From: Endomychus coccineus
Lineage: Eukaryota > Arthropoda > Insecta > Coleoptera > Endomychidae
Assembly: GCA_958510875.1 (NCBI GenBank)
Contig: OY294067.1
Span: 197,343,401-197,407,400, forward strand
Direction of reading: 5' to 3'
DNA length: 64,000 bases
Shown: piece after piece, positions 34,696-45,932 of the stretch
Layout: every line of letters begins with the position of its first letter
Numbering within the stretch: the stretch's first letter is position 1
Made by a program: the position numbers and the translations under genes
The notes under the pieces: generated by a model
Told to the model about the DNA's origin: nothing
The model's input: the letters and a program-made list of their open reading frames with translations, nothing else
Database searches by the model: none

Positions 34696-35725
34696 TTAAG
34701 AGGTCTGAATGAAATTTGGTGTCGTGGATGCATAGAAAAGTCACCATATTTGCACATAATTCAAGACCGGTAGTGCTCCCAGTGGCCTAGATATAGGTAT
34801 TCAATAACAATAAATAGACTCCAAAAGTGTTATCAACTTGTAAAGACAAATAAAGTCTTCTGACATTCCTTTGTACCTGGCACCATTTCACGACTAATTT
34901 AATTTTTGTGATTAGCTATCACGACCATGAAAATCGGTGAAATAGAGGTACCTTAAATTAAAGATATAAAATTCTCGGGAAATAGGTCACAATAACACTT
35001 TGTTTTAAATATTCGTCTTAAGACGAATAGTTAAAACAAAGTGTTATTGTGACCTATTTCCCGAGAATTTTATATATAATTCATACTGGGTCAAGAATCT
35101 TATTATTAAATTAAAGAGCGTCGTTGAATGACAATAATAAAATAAGCTGTCATTTCTAATCTGTACAGCGATATATTACAAAGAAAGGCCGAATAACAAA
35201 TTTTTATTTCCAAAAATGTTCAAGCCAGATAACTACAATGTACTTTAATTAATAGTAAGTTCACCTACAAGAGTTAACACGACACCATCTTCTAAATTTT
35301 GTGTGTCAATTTTGAAGAAATTGATCGAAATGATTCCCATTTTCTCGTATACATGGTTCATTCACAACGTCGTATAATAGATATTCTAACTTCAACGAAA
35401 ACCTTTTTCCAATTTTCATCAGATTTTCATGGAGGTGGTATCAATCACAAAAATCAAATTTGTCGTGAAACGGTGCCAGGTACAAATAAATAGCAGGAGA
35501 CCATATTTGTTTAGAGTTAAATACTGCAATTTGTTACTAAAAAGTAACCTATACAGGATGATAACACTTTTCGGGTCAATTTATTGTTATTAAATTCCTA
35601 TATCTACGCCACTGGAAATATTAATGGTCTGAAATTATGTGCAAAAGTGGTAACCTCTCTATACATCCGTGGTACTGAATTTCATTGGGATAAAGATATC
35701 TCAATGAAATGATAATCAAGAGATT
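34680..35725. mobile_element. Non-coding inverted-repeat element
   Basis: The left arm (about 34680-34960) and right arm (about 35390-35725) are inverted copies: GTGGATGCATAGA against TCTATACATCC, CCAGTGGCCTAGATATAGG against its inverse near 35610, and the GTACCTGGCACC-type block against GGTGCCAGGTAC. The spacer contains a short palindromic copy of the fold-back family at 34965-35095. No transposase. Confidence 0.6.
34965..35095. repeat. Short perfect-type palindrome of the fold-back family
   Basis: AATTCTCGGGAAATAGGTCA and its inverse flank a centre with CGTCTTAAGACG. The outer right flank ends in CATACTGGGTCAAGAATC, the family terminus. The hammerhead-like block has been lost. Closely related short palindromes lie at 42328-42460 and 43640-43775. 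Confidence 0.8.
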
Positions 35726-35989
35726 ATCTTCGGAGATACAAACAAAATTAAGACATATTTTATAAAATTCAACACCCTGTATCTCAAAAATTGAGCGTCT
35801 GTGCATATAAGTTGATAGGAACAATTTTTCTCAAAATCAAATTTTCTATCAACTGTTGAAATTCTGCTACTAAGACCTATACATAACTATCAGTTTCTTA
35901 GAAAATTAATGAATAAAAACCATAATTTGTTAATAACAAATGAAAGGTCGTAAGTGATCTTAAAAAATGTGTATTATGGATATGTTTGA

Positions 35990-36600
35990 TTTGGATCTAG
36001 ATTTCTTATTAACTACTCACCGTTCCTTGATAATAGCAAGTATTGGAAACATTTTGCAATAAGTTACTGTTTAAAAATTGAAGCTCGCAGATTTGGAAAA
36101 AACTTTTTTGTTTTGAAATCGGCGCACTTATCTACATTATAATCCACCATGAACTCGTTGCTGTCCTGCAAAAACTATTTACAAAGTTACCCTGAATGAC
36201 CTATACTCATTTGTAGGAAGGAATTACCTTCAACAACGGCTACAAGCTGGTGCGGTGTCTAATTAAATTCAAAGTCATCAAGACAAACGGAAAAAAGAAA
36301 CATTAAATTCCAGGGTTGGTAGTCGAAATTTGAAGAATGTGAGGGTGCAGTTTATGAACCAGGAGACAGAGTCTTCATTTTTTATAACATAAAAAGACAA
36401 TGCAAAGAAAGTTGATAATCTAAATACCTTTGATCCTATTTTATGAAGCTCGATCAAACTTTATCGACATGTGGTACTCGTATTGATGTTGTTCAGTTCA
36501 ATTTTACAATAATGCATAACTAGCAATTATTAAGATCAGCGAAATTGTGAAACTCTTAACCTGGTGAGGTTTTTTCAGAAGACTAAACCCAGAACTTTGA
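35990..36600 (+). repeat. Direct duplication, copy 2 (with 32620-33235)
   Basis: Second copy of the block described at 32620-33235, with more stops in the shared short ORF. It ends in the same LINE-tail-like sequence GCGAAATTGTGAAACTC at 36537-36553. Confidence 0.65.
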
Positions 36601-36871
36601 GACTGTTGATCGTGAATCTAATTATGTAAAAAAAGAATTCGATATCGACGATATTACATTCATTAAGCTGACTGATACCGAAGATAGATGTTCCTTTAAA
36701 ATGGGCCAAAGTGAAGATATTCTTCAATCTCTACTGGTACCAGAGGGCTGTTCTCGAGGAGTAGTTGGACGTGAGTTTATAAGCTTCAGAAAACGACGTC
36801 CACGATTGAGACGAATTTTCAACTTTCCAAATAACAAAAATGCAACCTTGCGTTGTGAGTTTATCAAATAA
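36587..36871 (+). other. Unassigned open frame of 94 codons (possible exon)
   Basis: An uninterrupted frame from the TAA at 36584 to the TAA at 36869, with coding-like composition: ETVDRESNYVKKEFDIDDI, LTDTEDRCSFKMG, LVPEGCSRGVVG, then a basic run FRKRRPRLRR. A reasonable splice donor, GAC then GTGAGT, lies at 36767-36775, so the true exon may end there. The family is unknown to me. It follows a LINE-tail remnant directly. Confidence 0.3.
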
Positions 36872-37706
36872 TCAACTTTTTTTCTATCAAAATGTCCTAG
36901 GCTTACCCAACTAACTTCTATGATTAGGTAATTAGTTTCACTTATCCAATAATAATACTATGTGAAACGAGTTTGAACAAATAATTTTCTACACTTGAAC
37001 TTTTTGATGATATGTACAACTGTATACCGTAAAGATCATAACAGTATCACATTGTCACTAGAAATAGTGAACTAAACAACGTGGAGGTGATGTGTCTATC
37101 GCAGTTACAAAAATCATCAATATCTGAAGAACTAACTGTCTTAGGAAACAACAAAGTGTTAAAATCCAACTTCAGAAGTGTCACTTAATATTATCCGTAA
37201 CTCACTTTCCGATAAAATCTGAAATCGAATCCTATTTAGAACATTTATGCCTACCCGAATTATCATTATAGCAGTATTATTATTAAGTAGATAGGGGTAT
37301 TTTAAAATAAATGAATGTAGATGACACAGTTTCATGATGTTATCAATGGAATCATTGACATTTGGTCCCTAAAATGCTCATTGTGCAAACGAATTACTAA
37401 AAGTATACAAAAACTAATTTTCGAGAGGAATGGAGGCTAATAATCAATTCAAAAGAATATATATATAGAAGACTATAATTTGTCCTTCGAGTTAAGGGAA
37501 ATGTAGACCTATTTGATGAACGATAAAAAAATATGTATCCACGAATCTGAAAATAATTTTATAAATGAATCAAAAGAAGTTTGCAATTAAGTAAAAACTA
37601 ACAAAGCCTATATGAGTTGTATGTATTTCGATAATATATTATAAAACCCTTCTTCCCTTCAGAATATATACTGTGAAAAGAAATTGAACAATCTCCCTAT
37701 AAAAGC
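36872..37706. other. No gene recognised
   Basis: AT-rich sequence up to the target site of the pogo-like element. Nothing supported. Confidence 0.4.
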
Positions 37707-37708
37707 TA

Positions 37709-37727
37709 CCGTAAAACGGGGTTAATT
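37709..37727 (+). repeat. Left terminal inverted repeat of pogo-like element
   Basis: CCGTAAAACGGGGTTAATT; mirrors 40585-40603 with the first 16 bases exact. It is the site where the transposase would cut. Confidence 0.9.
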
Positions 37728-38182
37728 TGCTCCACACTTTCACTTTATTTTCAATAGTTTGTAATACATACCTTATGAAGGATCTTAAAAATTTTGCTAT
37801 GGCTTAGATCAATATTAGAGGTGTCAAAATATGTGCCTACCTCATTTAAACATAATATATAGACCTAGGTTTGAAATATGTACATTTGAAATCTGGTGCA
37901 AAGTAGGCTATACGATGGGATTACTTTGCACCACTCCATTTAAGACTGGTTTTTCTGTAGTAAAATTTATGCTAGGCAAAGAAGCCCCACACCGTTATTA
38001 AGTTTAAGAACGTTTGGTTCTTTTGGTATAGGAATTTTCAATTTTTGAGGTAGTTAGGCATCTAATCAACACAACTTAAGATTGTTATCGTTTATTATTT
38101 GAAAAATACAGGAAATTAAAGTTTATTCAGGCATAACAGTTAACCTTAAATACATTGAATACAATCACAAATCCGATGAACA

Positions 38183-40099
38183 TTAATTCCACCAAAAACG
38201 GTCGCACTCAGGTACAGAATACAATCCACGTTTGGTCATTTGCTTAGGTGTATTTATTGCACCTAGTATTTTGTCCCAGCTATACCAAATTTCATCGGTC
38301 TTTTGGGGCCATTTCCAAAATTTTAGTGACTTTACCATTGCGTTAATCTTAACCATTTCGCCGTCAATTTCGGTTATGACTCCAGGATAAGGATTTTCAT
38401 CATACAAAACTAAAACGTATTCGCCTACAGCTCTCTGGATATCTTTTAGACCTGATTCTTGAATTTTTTCAGCTGCAGATTTAGTGAAATAACCAGAATC
38501 AAGTTTTTTATTGAATTCAATTTCCTCTTCCATGTCTTGTAGTTCATCAACTTCATCATCATCTGAATCTCTAAGTTCCGGAATTTTATCTGACTCCTCT
38601 CCTTCTGAAACTTCATTCGCTCTTTCTTTTTTAAAGTGTTTGGATATTGGAGCTCTAACTATTCCTGAAGTTCCAGGTAAATCAGCAGAACCGATTTCGC
38701 TGTGAGCAATGCTTTTTCCGGCTGGAACTGAAATTTTCCTTTTCTTTCCTCGGACTTGAAACTGAGTAGCCTCCCTCCGTTTATTTTCCAAAGATTCAAG
38801 AAACGAATTTTCTATTTCAGGAATATTCTCTTGATTGACGACACTGTTATGATTGTTATGTAATCGCTCTAATAAGGGACCTACATCACAAGGAACGATT
38901 CCACATTTTCTGAATCCTGCTATTAAATTAGAAGCACTGTTTCCAAGCATTTTCTCCAGCAGTTGTCTTAGAAGTGTCGGAAAATGTTGTTTTTCGAGCA
39001 CACTTGACCTGCTTCCAACGTGGGATTCTTTATAGTCTGACAAAATTTCACGCCATGCCTTTTTCAATGGGGCGAAGAATGCCACATCTAGGGGCTGCGT
39101 TACGTGAGTGCTATTTGGCGGCAGCCATACAAATTGAACATCATGGTCCTTACAGGCTGCTAATACATCGACATTCAAATAAGAAGATAAATTATCGCCA
39201 ATAATAACCTTTTTTCCTTCAATTTTTCTCAATTTTGGTAATAACAGCTGAAAAAACCAATCAGAAAATGTTTCTGACTCAAACCACCCAGATGCTGTGT
39301 TGGAGTAGCGAGTACCAGATGGGCCATTCTCTGTCCACGTGTCCCATAAATTTTTTGATTTATATACCACATAAGATGGCAGAATCTCACCTGCTGCATT
39401 TCCTGCAATTATTAGGGATATACAACTATTTGATGAATTAACAATCCTTTCTGGGTATTTCATGCCCCGTTTGGTTAAAACTTTTTTTTGACCAGGATTA
39501 TCTGTCAAATCGGTTTCATCATAATTGAAAATTGCATATGGTGGAACCCCTTCCAAGGTTTGCTTTAAGTTTTCTATATAATCCTGCATTTGCTGACCAT
39601 TGAGAGCTGCTCTGCTCCGCTTGATGTTGGTGGCAAACCTGACTGTTAGGTCCTTATGCCTCTTTAAGAAAGCTTTAACCCAGTCCTTGCCAGGAAGGTT
39701 ATCTTCAAAACGGGGTATTCTTCTACCTGTCGAAGAGAAATAAAATAAAATGAAACAGAAATCAACAATGAATAGTTACCCACCTTTCTTATTTAAAAAT
39801 GTCCTGCATATTTGACGAAGCTCCATCTCAGTCACTGGAAACCCGAATTCGCTCATTTGATGAATGCAAGAAACAAAGGCCCTTAATTCTTCATTTGTAA
39901 ATGTAGCAGGGTGACCTGGTTTATTTGTGTGCACATTCTTCAATTTGTTTATAATGGTTCTCCGTGGTATATTGTAAGTTGTCGCAGCTAGTCTGGTACT
40001 CATTCCATTTCTAATTGCTTCTGAACATGTTTCCAAGTTTTCTTGCGTGTAGTCACCATACCTCCGAGAGCCTGGTGCCCTCTTATACACCCTTGGCAT
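38183..40099 (-). CDS. pogo-like DDE transposase, two exons, intact
   Basis: Exon 1 is 40099-39784 and exon 2 is 39726-38183, separated by a 57-base GT-AG intron; the phases match and give 619 residues. Residues 1-70 include a pipsqueak-type helix-turn-helix (AAIRNGMST-like helix, IPRRTIINKL). A CENP-B-like DNA-binding segment follows (GKDWVKAFLKRHK). The DDE_1 catalytic core has Asp in IFNYDETDL, Asp in VIIGDNLSS, and Asp in VTQPLDVAFF, with 35 residues between the last two (DD35D). After the core come an acidic low-complexity run (SEGEESDKI to LQDMEEE) and a C-terminal block YVLVLYDENPYPGVI with FWKWP. It cuts and reinserts the element at TA sites in the nucleus. Acceptor and donor are clear; the ATG is the first in the open frame. 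Confidence 0.92.
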
Positions 40100-40139
40100 C
40101 GTCTAGAAACAATAAAACTAGATAAAGAAAATTCACGGG

Positions 40140-40200
40140 GATACTTTGCACCACTTCTGTAGGGGATACTTTGCGCCATGACACCGGTGCAAAGTTTCCC
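40140..40200. promoter_or_regulatory. GCAAAGT subterminal repeats upstream of the transposase start
   Basis: ACTTTGC at 40143 and 40168 and GCAAAGT at 40189 lie 44-90 bases upstream of the transposase ATG. The two direct copies share a longer GGGGATACTTTGC block. The same motif occurs at 40562, 40582, 37898 and 37923 near the two ends. These are candidates for transposase-binding sites, and because of their position could also regulate the promoter. Confidence 0.55.
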
Positions 40201-40584
40201 CATTTAACAAAGGAATGTGCATGTATAAACAAGAACAACAAAAAAATCATTGTTCCTATTTGAAATGCTCTGTTACACTTCGTACACAGATAAAACAATA
40301 ATAATACATGCGAATGAGCTTCTACTTACATTTTGTTGTCGATTGGGAGCCTTTCACCATCAAGATTTTTCCACCCAACAAATAACACAGATTTCCAGGT
40401 TATTTTAACGAATCCAACTGTCGGCGTCTAGTGGCCTGTCTAAACCTAAAATTCCGCCCAGGTGACTATTGTAGCTCCTTCTATGATATAAAACTAGTAA
40501 TCACTAGAAATTCAACCCTGTATCCTGTAATGGGATAATAATACAATTTTACATTCATGGTGCAAAGTTAGCCGACGGTTGGCA

Positions 40585-40603
40585 AAGTAACCCCGTTTTA
40601 CGG
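40585..40603 (-). repeat. Right terminal inverted repeat of pogo-like element
   Basis: Inverse of the left end, followed by TA and then GGTACC-type flank sequence. Confidence 0.9.
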
Positions 40604-41247
40604 TACCCGGTTTGATTCCTCTCAATAATTCATCCTCAGTTCACATTTCTTATACTGATATAATTAATACCATTTCTCATACCAAGCTTAATTCCTGATG
40701 GAATACCAGACTATTTTGAAAGACACTATAATCACAATTTAGCTCATCCTTTCTTCTTAATTTATAATAAGTATCTAAGTGAGGGTGAATTCCCTATAAG
40801 CTTTCAGAGTAATTCTTGTACATAAGTCGGAAAGAAAATCACATGTTCATAGATACCGACCAATATGAATTAATTAATTTTGCTGAAATCAAAAGCGCAT
40901 TAGTCGTTGAGGAGAATATGAGGTGAACTGTGTGTACATATATTAAAGACCAAGCACGCAGGTATGGAGGTGTCTATATAACCTCCGGTGATGTGGCAAC
41001 ACCTTCGGAGGCAGCAACGACCACAAGGTGTACGCATATATACAATTTTCGGAGGCCACATGATACACTCTATGCTGCTCATATATGACCCTTTAAAAAT
41101 TTGGAAATCATTTCCCCTCTCAAGAAATCCGAATTGGTTATCATTTCAACACCCCATATATAAATTTTATATCAATGTAACTCAATTAGAAGACCCGGAG
41201 GCGAGGTCGCCTCTTCCATGTACCGGAGGCGACAACATACCGTGCAT

Positions 41248-41379
<132 letters not shown>

Positions 41380-42327
41380 CCTACTACTTTCAGAGCGTCC
41401 GTACATTGACGGATTGCTATCTCTCAAGCATCCGGTTCCTACAGAGCGTCCGTATACGGACGCTTGGAAGTTTCCCCGTAGTAAATCATTCATACTTGTT
41501 CGCTGAACCCATTCGCAAAAATTTGTCTGGACGCTCAGATGCTAGTGCAACCTGTCGTTTTGTGTATTAAAAGTATACTGATAGTACAACGTGTCTGCCG
41601 TTAGAGGCGTTCGCTACAATTCCTGTGTATTAGTCAGGTGTATGCAGTACTTTCAGCCTGTCGATTTGTAGGCGTCCTCGATGTCGAGGAGAAATGACAA
41701 CGCCGTATTCTGATAGTCATTCCGCATTATTCTCATTTTTCTTGCATTTCAAACTGAGCGTAAGCAGTTCACCACATGATTTTCATTATTTGTAACGAAT
41801 TGGCGAGTCGGCGCGCGGCTTGTTGGTTAAGATCAGGGTATACGTAGGGGTCAATAAACTTTGAGGTAATATCAATTCATCGTTATTCTCAACGACATTA
41901 ATTCTGTGTCGTCTCATCATCGCAATCAAGAAATAATTTTACATAATATATTTTCGTGTATTGCTGAAAAACCAAATGATAAATTCCGTGAAAGTAAACT
42001 TCTCTGCAACTTGAAGGTGTTCGATGATCGGCGAGTCCGTAAATATAGGTTCAGATGAATGATAATTGGATCATTTGGTTGAGATTATAAGTTTTGATTA
42101 CCTTAGAAGCGTAATTTTTCTTTAGAGTTTTAATCGAAAAAAAGAGTTGCGACATCTATATGGTGAATCCATCTAATTAAACTTTTGTTGTAGTCTATTG
42201 AATCAAATTCGATCCGCAAATTTTTTTAGTTTAAGCCGGTGAGAGCTAGGTTGATTTATATCTTCATATTATCAATATTATTGCATTTTACTCTGAAAGA
42301 ACAGAATATAAGATTGGTCAAAATTAT

Positions 42328-42460
42328 ATATGAAAATTCTCGGGAAATAGGTCACATTACACTCTGTTTCAAATTTTCGTCTCAAAAACAGGGTGGTAAA
42401 AAAGAGTGTAATGTGACATATTTCCCGAGAATTTTCATGTATAATTCATACTGGGTCAAG
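42328..42460. repeat. Short palindrome of fold-back family, in left arm
   Basis: AAATTCTCGGGAAATAGGTC and its inverse around a short centre, followed by the terminus CATACTGGGTCAAGAATC. Closely related to 34965-35095. Confidence 0.8.
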
Positions 42461-43639
42461 AATCTTTATTATTATTGGTCAAAATGTATAGATGGAGTAA
42501 TATGTTATTATGTCCGATTCGCATAGTAGATTTGGAATCTGTACCTTACTGATCTATTTGCGTATGGTACATTAACTATTAGATCTGTAAGGTCGTTCTC
42601 CAATAAATTGAAATATGTTTCACCATTCAAGTGAGGAGGAATTATGAAAGGTCCATTCCCACCATTTTCGAATAGATTTTCCATGAAAATGTTTCTTTTG
42701 AAAAAAAATGTAAGAATACTTTTTTGAAGCAAAATTTTCCCAAAAACCTATAATTAGTTTCAGAATAAAATAAAATGATGCGATCCAAAATAAAGCAGAA
42801 AATGTGTTTGCAAGTTCCCCGTACCGTCGCTTCTGTTAAGAAGCTTCGTCGACCGGTACCTACCATATAAAAAATTTTGCATCGATAAAGCCAAATTAGC
42901 AAAATTGAAAGCTTGGCATGTTATGGTTCCTGAGTCATAAAACGAAAAATGTCTTTCAGTCTTCATCTTCAAAGCTCCGTAGGCTCTTTATTGGAACATT
43001 TCCGGACTTGATTTGATATAAATTTTTCTTATTTTTTTAGTTTGGCATATGAAATTCCGGATATGCTATATAGACATCTAGATATGGATCACCTTCCGCA
43101 TGAAAGAAAACAAAATCAGTGATGATTTAATTCCTATGGGCCTCATTATCATTATCTGGATGAAGGGAAGGAAACGGGCAGACGATAAGCTCCCCCAATA
43201 ACCGTTTTTTGGATAACTGGGGAATTTCCTACTCGGGACATTTTTGTTTTCCAGAATTACAGATGCTGTCCTGATTCACAACAGTTTCAATAAAATGGAG
43301 AAGGGCATACAGTGGATTTGTCGTAGGAATCGGTTGGAATGTATAAATGAGGGTGATGGCAATATATAAAGGAATATTTAAAAATTAATCAATAACCGAA
43401 GAAATATAATAAACTATTTAACTAGTTATGGAACAACTTGTTGTATCGAAAATAATTTTAAAGTAAAAAAAGCAACTCTAGAGCACAAACAATTAAAATT
43501 AATCTAGAAATTAATATTGAAATTAAATCTTTAAATATCATTTATAGATAAATTCACTTACAGATTCCAAATCTACTATGGGAATCGGACATAATAACAT
43601 ATTACTCCATCTATACATTTTGACCAATAATAATAAAGA

Positions 43640-43775
43640 TTCTTGACCCAGTATGAATTATACATGAAAATTCTCGGGAAATATGTCACATTACACTCTT
43701 TTTTACCACCCTGTTTTTGAGACGAAAATTTGAAACAGAGTGTAATGTGACCTATTTCCCGAGAATTTTCATATA
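43640..43775. repeat. Short palindrome of fold-back family, in right arm
   Basis: Inverted counterpart of 42328-42460, at the mirror position in the other arm. Confidence 0.8.
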
Positions 43776-44722
43776 TAATTTTGACCAATCTTATATTCTG
43801 TTCTTTCATAGTAAAATGCAATAATATTGATAATATGAAGATATAAATCAACCTAGCTCTCACCGGCTTAAACTAAAAAAATTTGCGGATCGAATTTGAT
43901 TCAATAGACTACAACAAAAGTTTAATTAGATGGATTCACCATATAGATGTCGCAACTCTTTTTTTCGATTAAAACTCTAAAGAAAAATTACGCTTCTAAG
44001 GTAATCAAAACTTATAATCTCAACCAAATGATCCAATTATCATTCATCTGAACCTATATTTACGGACTCGCCGATCATCGAACACCTTCAAGTTGCAGAG
44101 AAGTTTACTTTCACGGAATTTATCATTTGGTTTTTCAGCAATACACGAAAATATATCATGTAAAATTATTTCTTGATTGCGATGATGAGACGACACAGAA
44201 TTAATGTCGTTGAGAATAACGATGAATTGATATTACCTCAAAGCTTATTGACCCCTACGTATACCCTGATCTTAACCAACAAGCCGCGCGCCGACTCGCC
44301 AATTCGTTACAAATAATGAAAATCATGTGGTGAACTGCTTACGCTCAGTTTGAAATGCAAGAAAAATGAGAATAATGCGGAATAACTATCAGAATACGGC
44401 GTTGTCATTTCTCCTCGACATCGAGGACGCCTACAAATCGACAGGCTGAAAGTACTGCATACACCTGACTAATACACAGGAATTGTAGCGAACGCCTCTA
44501 ACGGCAGACACGTTGTACTATCAGTATACTTTTAATACACAAAACGACAGGTTGCACTAGCATCTGAGCGTCCAGACAAATTTTTGCGAGTGGGTTCAGC
44601 GAACAAGTATGAATGATTTACTACGGGGAAACTTCCAAGCGTCCGTATACGGACGCTCTGTAGGAACCGGACGCTTGAGAGATAGCAATCCGTCAATGTA
44701 CGGACGCTCTGAAAGTAGTAGG

Positions 44723-44776
<54 letters not shown>

Positions 44777-44780
<4 letters not shown>

Positions 44781-44841
44781 CCTACTACTTTCAGAGCGTC
44801 CGTACATTGACGGATTGCTATCTCTCAAGCGTCCGGTTCCT
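44777..44841 (+). repeat. Third partial copy of the large fold-back end
   Basis: TTTATCCTACTACTTTCAGA and the next 45 bases repeat the outer end of 41375, after a TA tract, and break off at about 44841. It indicates a second element or a rearranged end next to the N gap. Confidence 0.8.
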
Positions 44842-45000
44842 AACTTGGAGAGAACTATCTGGAATTCAACTTGCCAAGATCATGGTGTTTAATAGAAACG
44901 ACCAGGAGATGTACAAAGAGCACTTTTATCAGAATTTAATAGCTTAGATGCCATTGAAGAAGAACAAGTCCATAATTTGCCAGAAGATTTGAAACAGTGT
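44842..45000 (+). other. Coding-like stretch running into the assembly gap
   Basis: From about 44914 one frame reads ALLSEFNSLDAIEEEQVHNL and continues to the gap. Composition is gene-like, but it is too short to identify. Confidence 0.25.
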
Positions 45001-45200
45001 NNNNNNNNNNNNNNNNNNNNNNNNNNNNNNNNNNNNNNNNNNNNNNNNNNNNNNNNNNNNNNNNNNNNNNNNNNNNNNNNNNNNNNNNNNNNNNNNNNNN
45101 NNNNNNNNNNNNNNNNNNNNNNNNNNNNNNNNNNNNNNNNNNNNNNNNNNNNNNNNNNNNNNNNNNNNNNNNNNNNNNNNNNNNNNNNNNNNNNNNNNNN
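45001..45200. other. Assembly gap (200 N)
   Basis: Exactly 200 N, a usual placeholder length, so the true distance is unknown. Sequence on each side is TA-rich or repeated. Confidence 0.99.
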
Positions 45201-45214
45201 TCGTGTATGTAACT

Positions 45215-45266
<52 letters not shown>

Positions 45267-45731
45267 CAGGGTGTCCCAATATTGCTGGGACACAGAGCTA
45301 CCACGTATTCTAGAGGTCAAAATAAGTCGATTGAGCCCAATTTACCTGTATACCAAAATGTACCGTTTGTCCGTGAGAAGAGTTCAAAGTTTACTAAAAA
45401 AAATACATTTTTGTATGTTGTTCCGAAGTGCTTTATACAAATTTGATGAAATTTGGTAAATGTGTATTCTAGATGATTAGCTTACTTTTAGTAATCAAAA
45501 AAACCCAAAGAAAATTGTAGAGGGGTTGGAACCACCCTCACCCCTTGGCATTTTTTCCCCCATTTTTGTAGGGGTGGGAATACGGTTTTAAGACTTTTTT
45601 ATCTGGAAGGCCTACTCATTATCTTCATTTTCTTACTCTTGTAAAAACTCCGTATTTTGCGTAGTTTTCAAGAAAAAAAATGTTTTCGCAAACACTGATA
45701 ACCGATTTTCGGGTATAGGTTTAATAAAATT
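45267..45731 (+). repeat. Left 465-bp TIR
   Basis: Starts CAGGGTGTCC and ends in the AACCTATACCCGAAAATC-type inverse block. It includes the likely 5' promoter region of the transposase gene. Confidence 0.92.
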
Positions 45732-45932
45732 GTAATACAAAATTTAGTTGGCCGCGGACACAAAGACAAAACCAAATGTTATGATTTTGACAGGAAACAT
45801 AGTTTATTGTTAACAGTAAATGTGTCAGTTATTTGTTCTCTTTTGCTTGTTTTTTTATTATTTCTTATTGTCATCACTGTTTTTGTTTAATTGTTATTGC
45901 TGTTGTTGCTGTTCCTTTGACGTCCCACAATT

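Larger units (their letters stand above)
37709..40603. mobile_element. Complete pogo-like (Tc1/mariner superfamily) DNA transposon
   Basis: 2895 bp bounded by inverted ends: CCGTAAAACGGGGTTA at 37709 and TAACCCCGTTTTACGG ending at 40603, each flanked by TA (37707-37708 and 40604-40605), the expected target duplication for this superfamily. The ends match for about 16 bp and remain similar for several more. Inside is a two-exon transposase gene without stops on the minus strand. Copies of GCAAAGT/ACTTTGC lie near both ends. The element looks young and possibly still capable of movement; that is inference from the intact parts. Confidence 0.92.

Noticed and set aside
38511..38705. Ser-rich plus-strand frame
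   Set aside because: Antisense shadow of the acidic run of the pogo-like transposase.
42239..42526. 95-codon frame present in both arms of the fold-back
   Set aside because: Its conservation is explained by arm identity; part of it is the short palindrome, so it is not evidence of a protein.
44889..45459. Open frames crossing the N gap
   Set aside because: They exist only because N is read as any residue.
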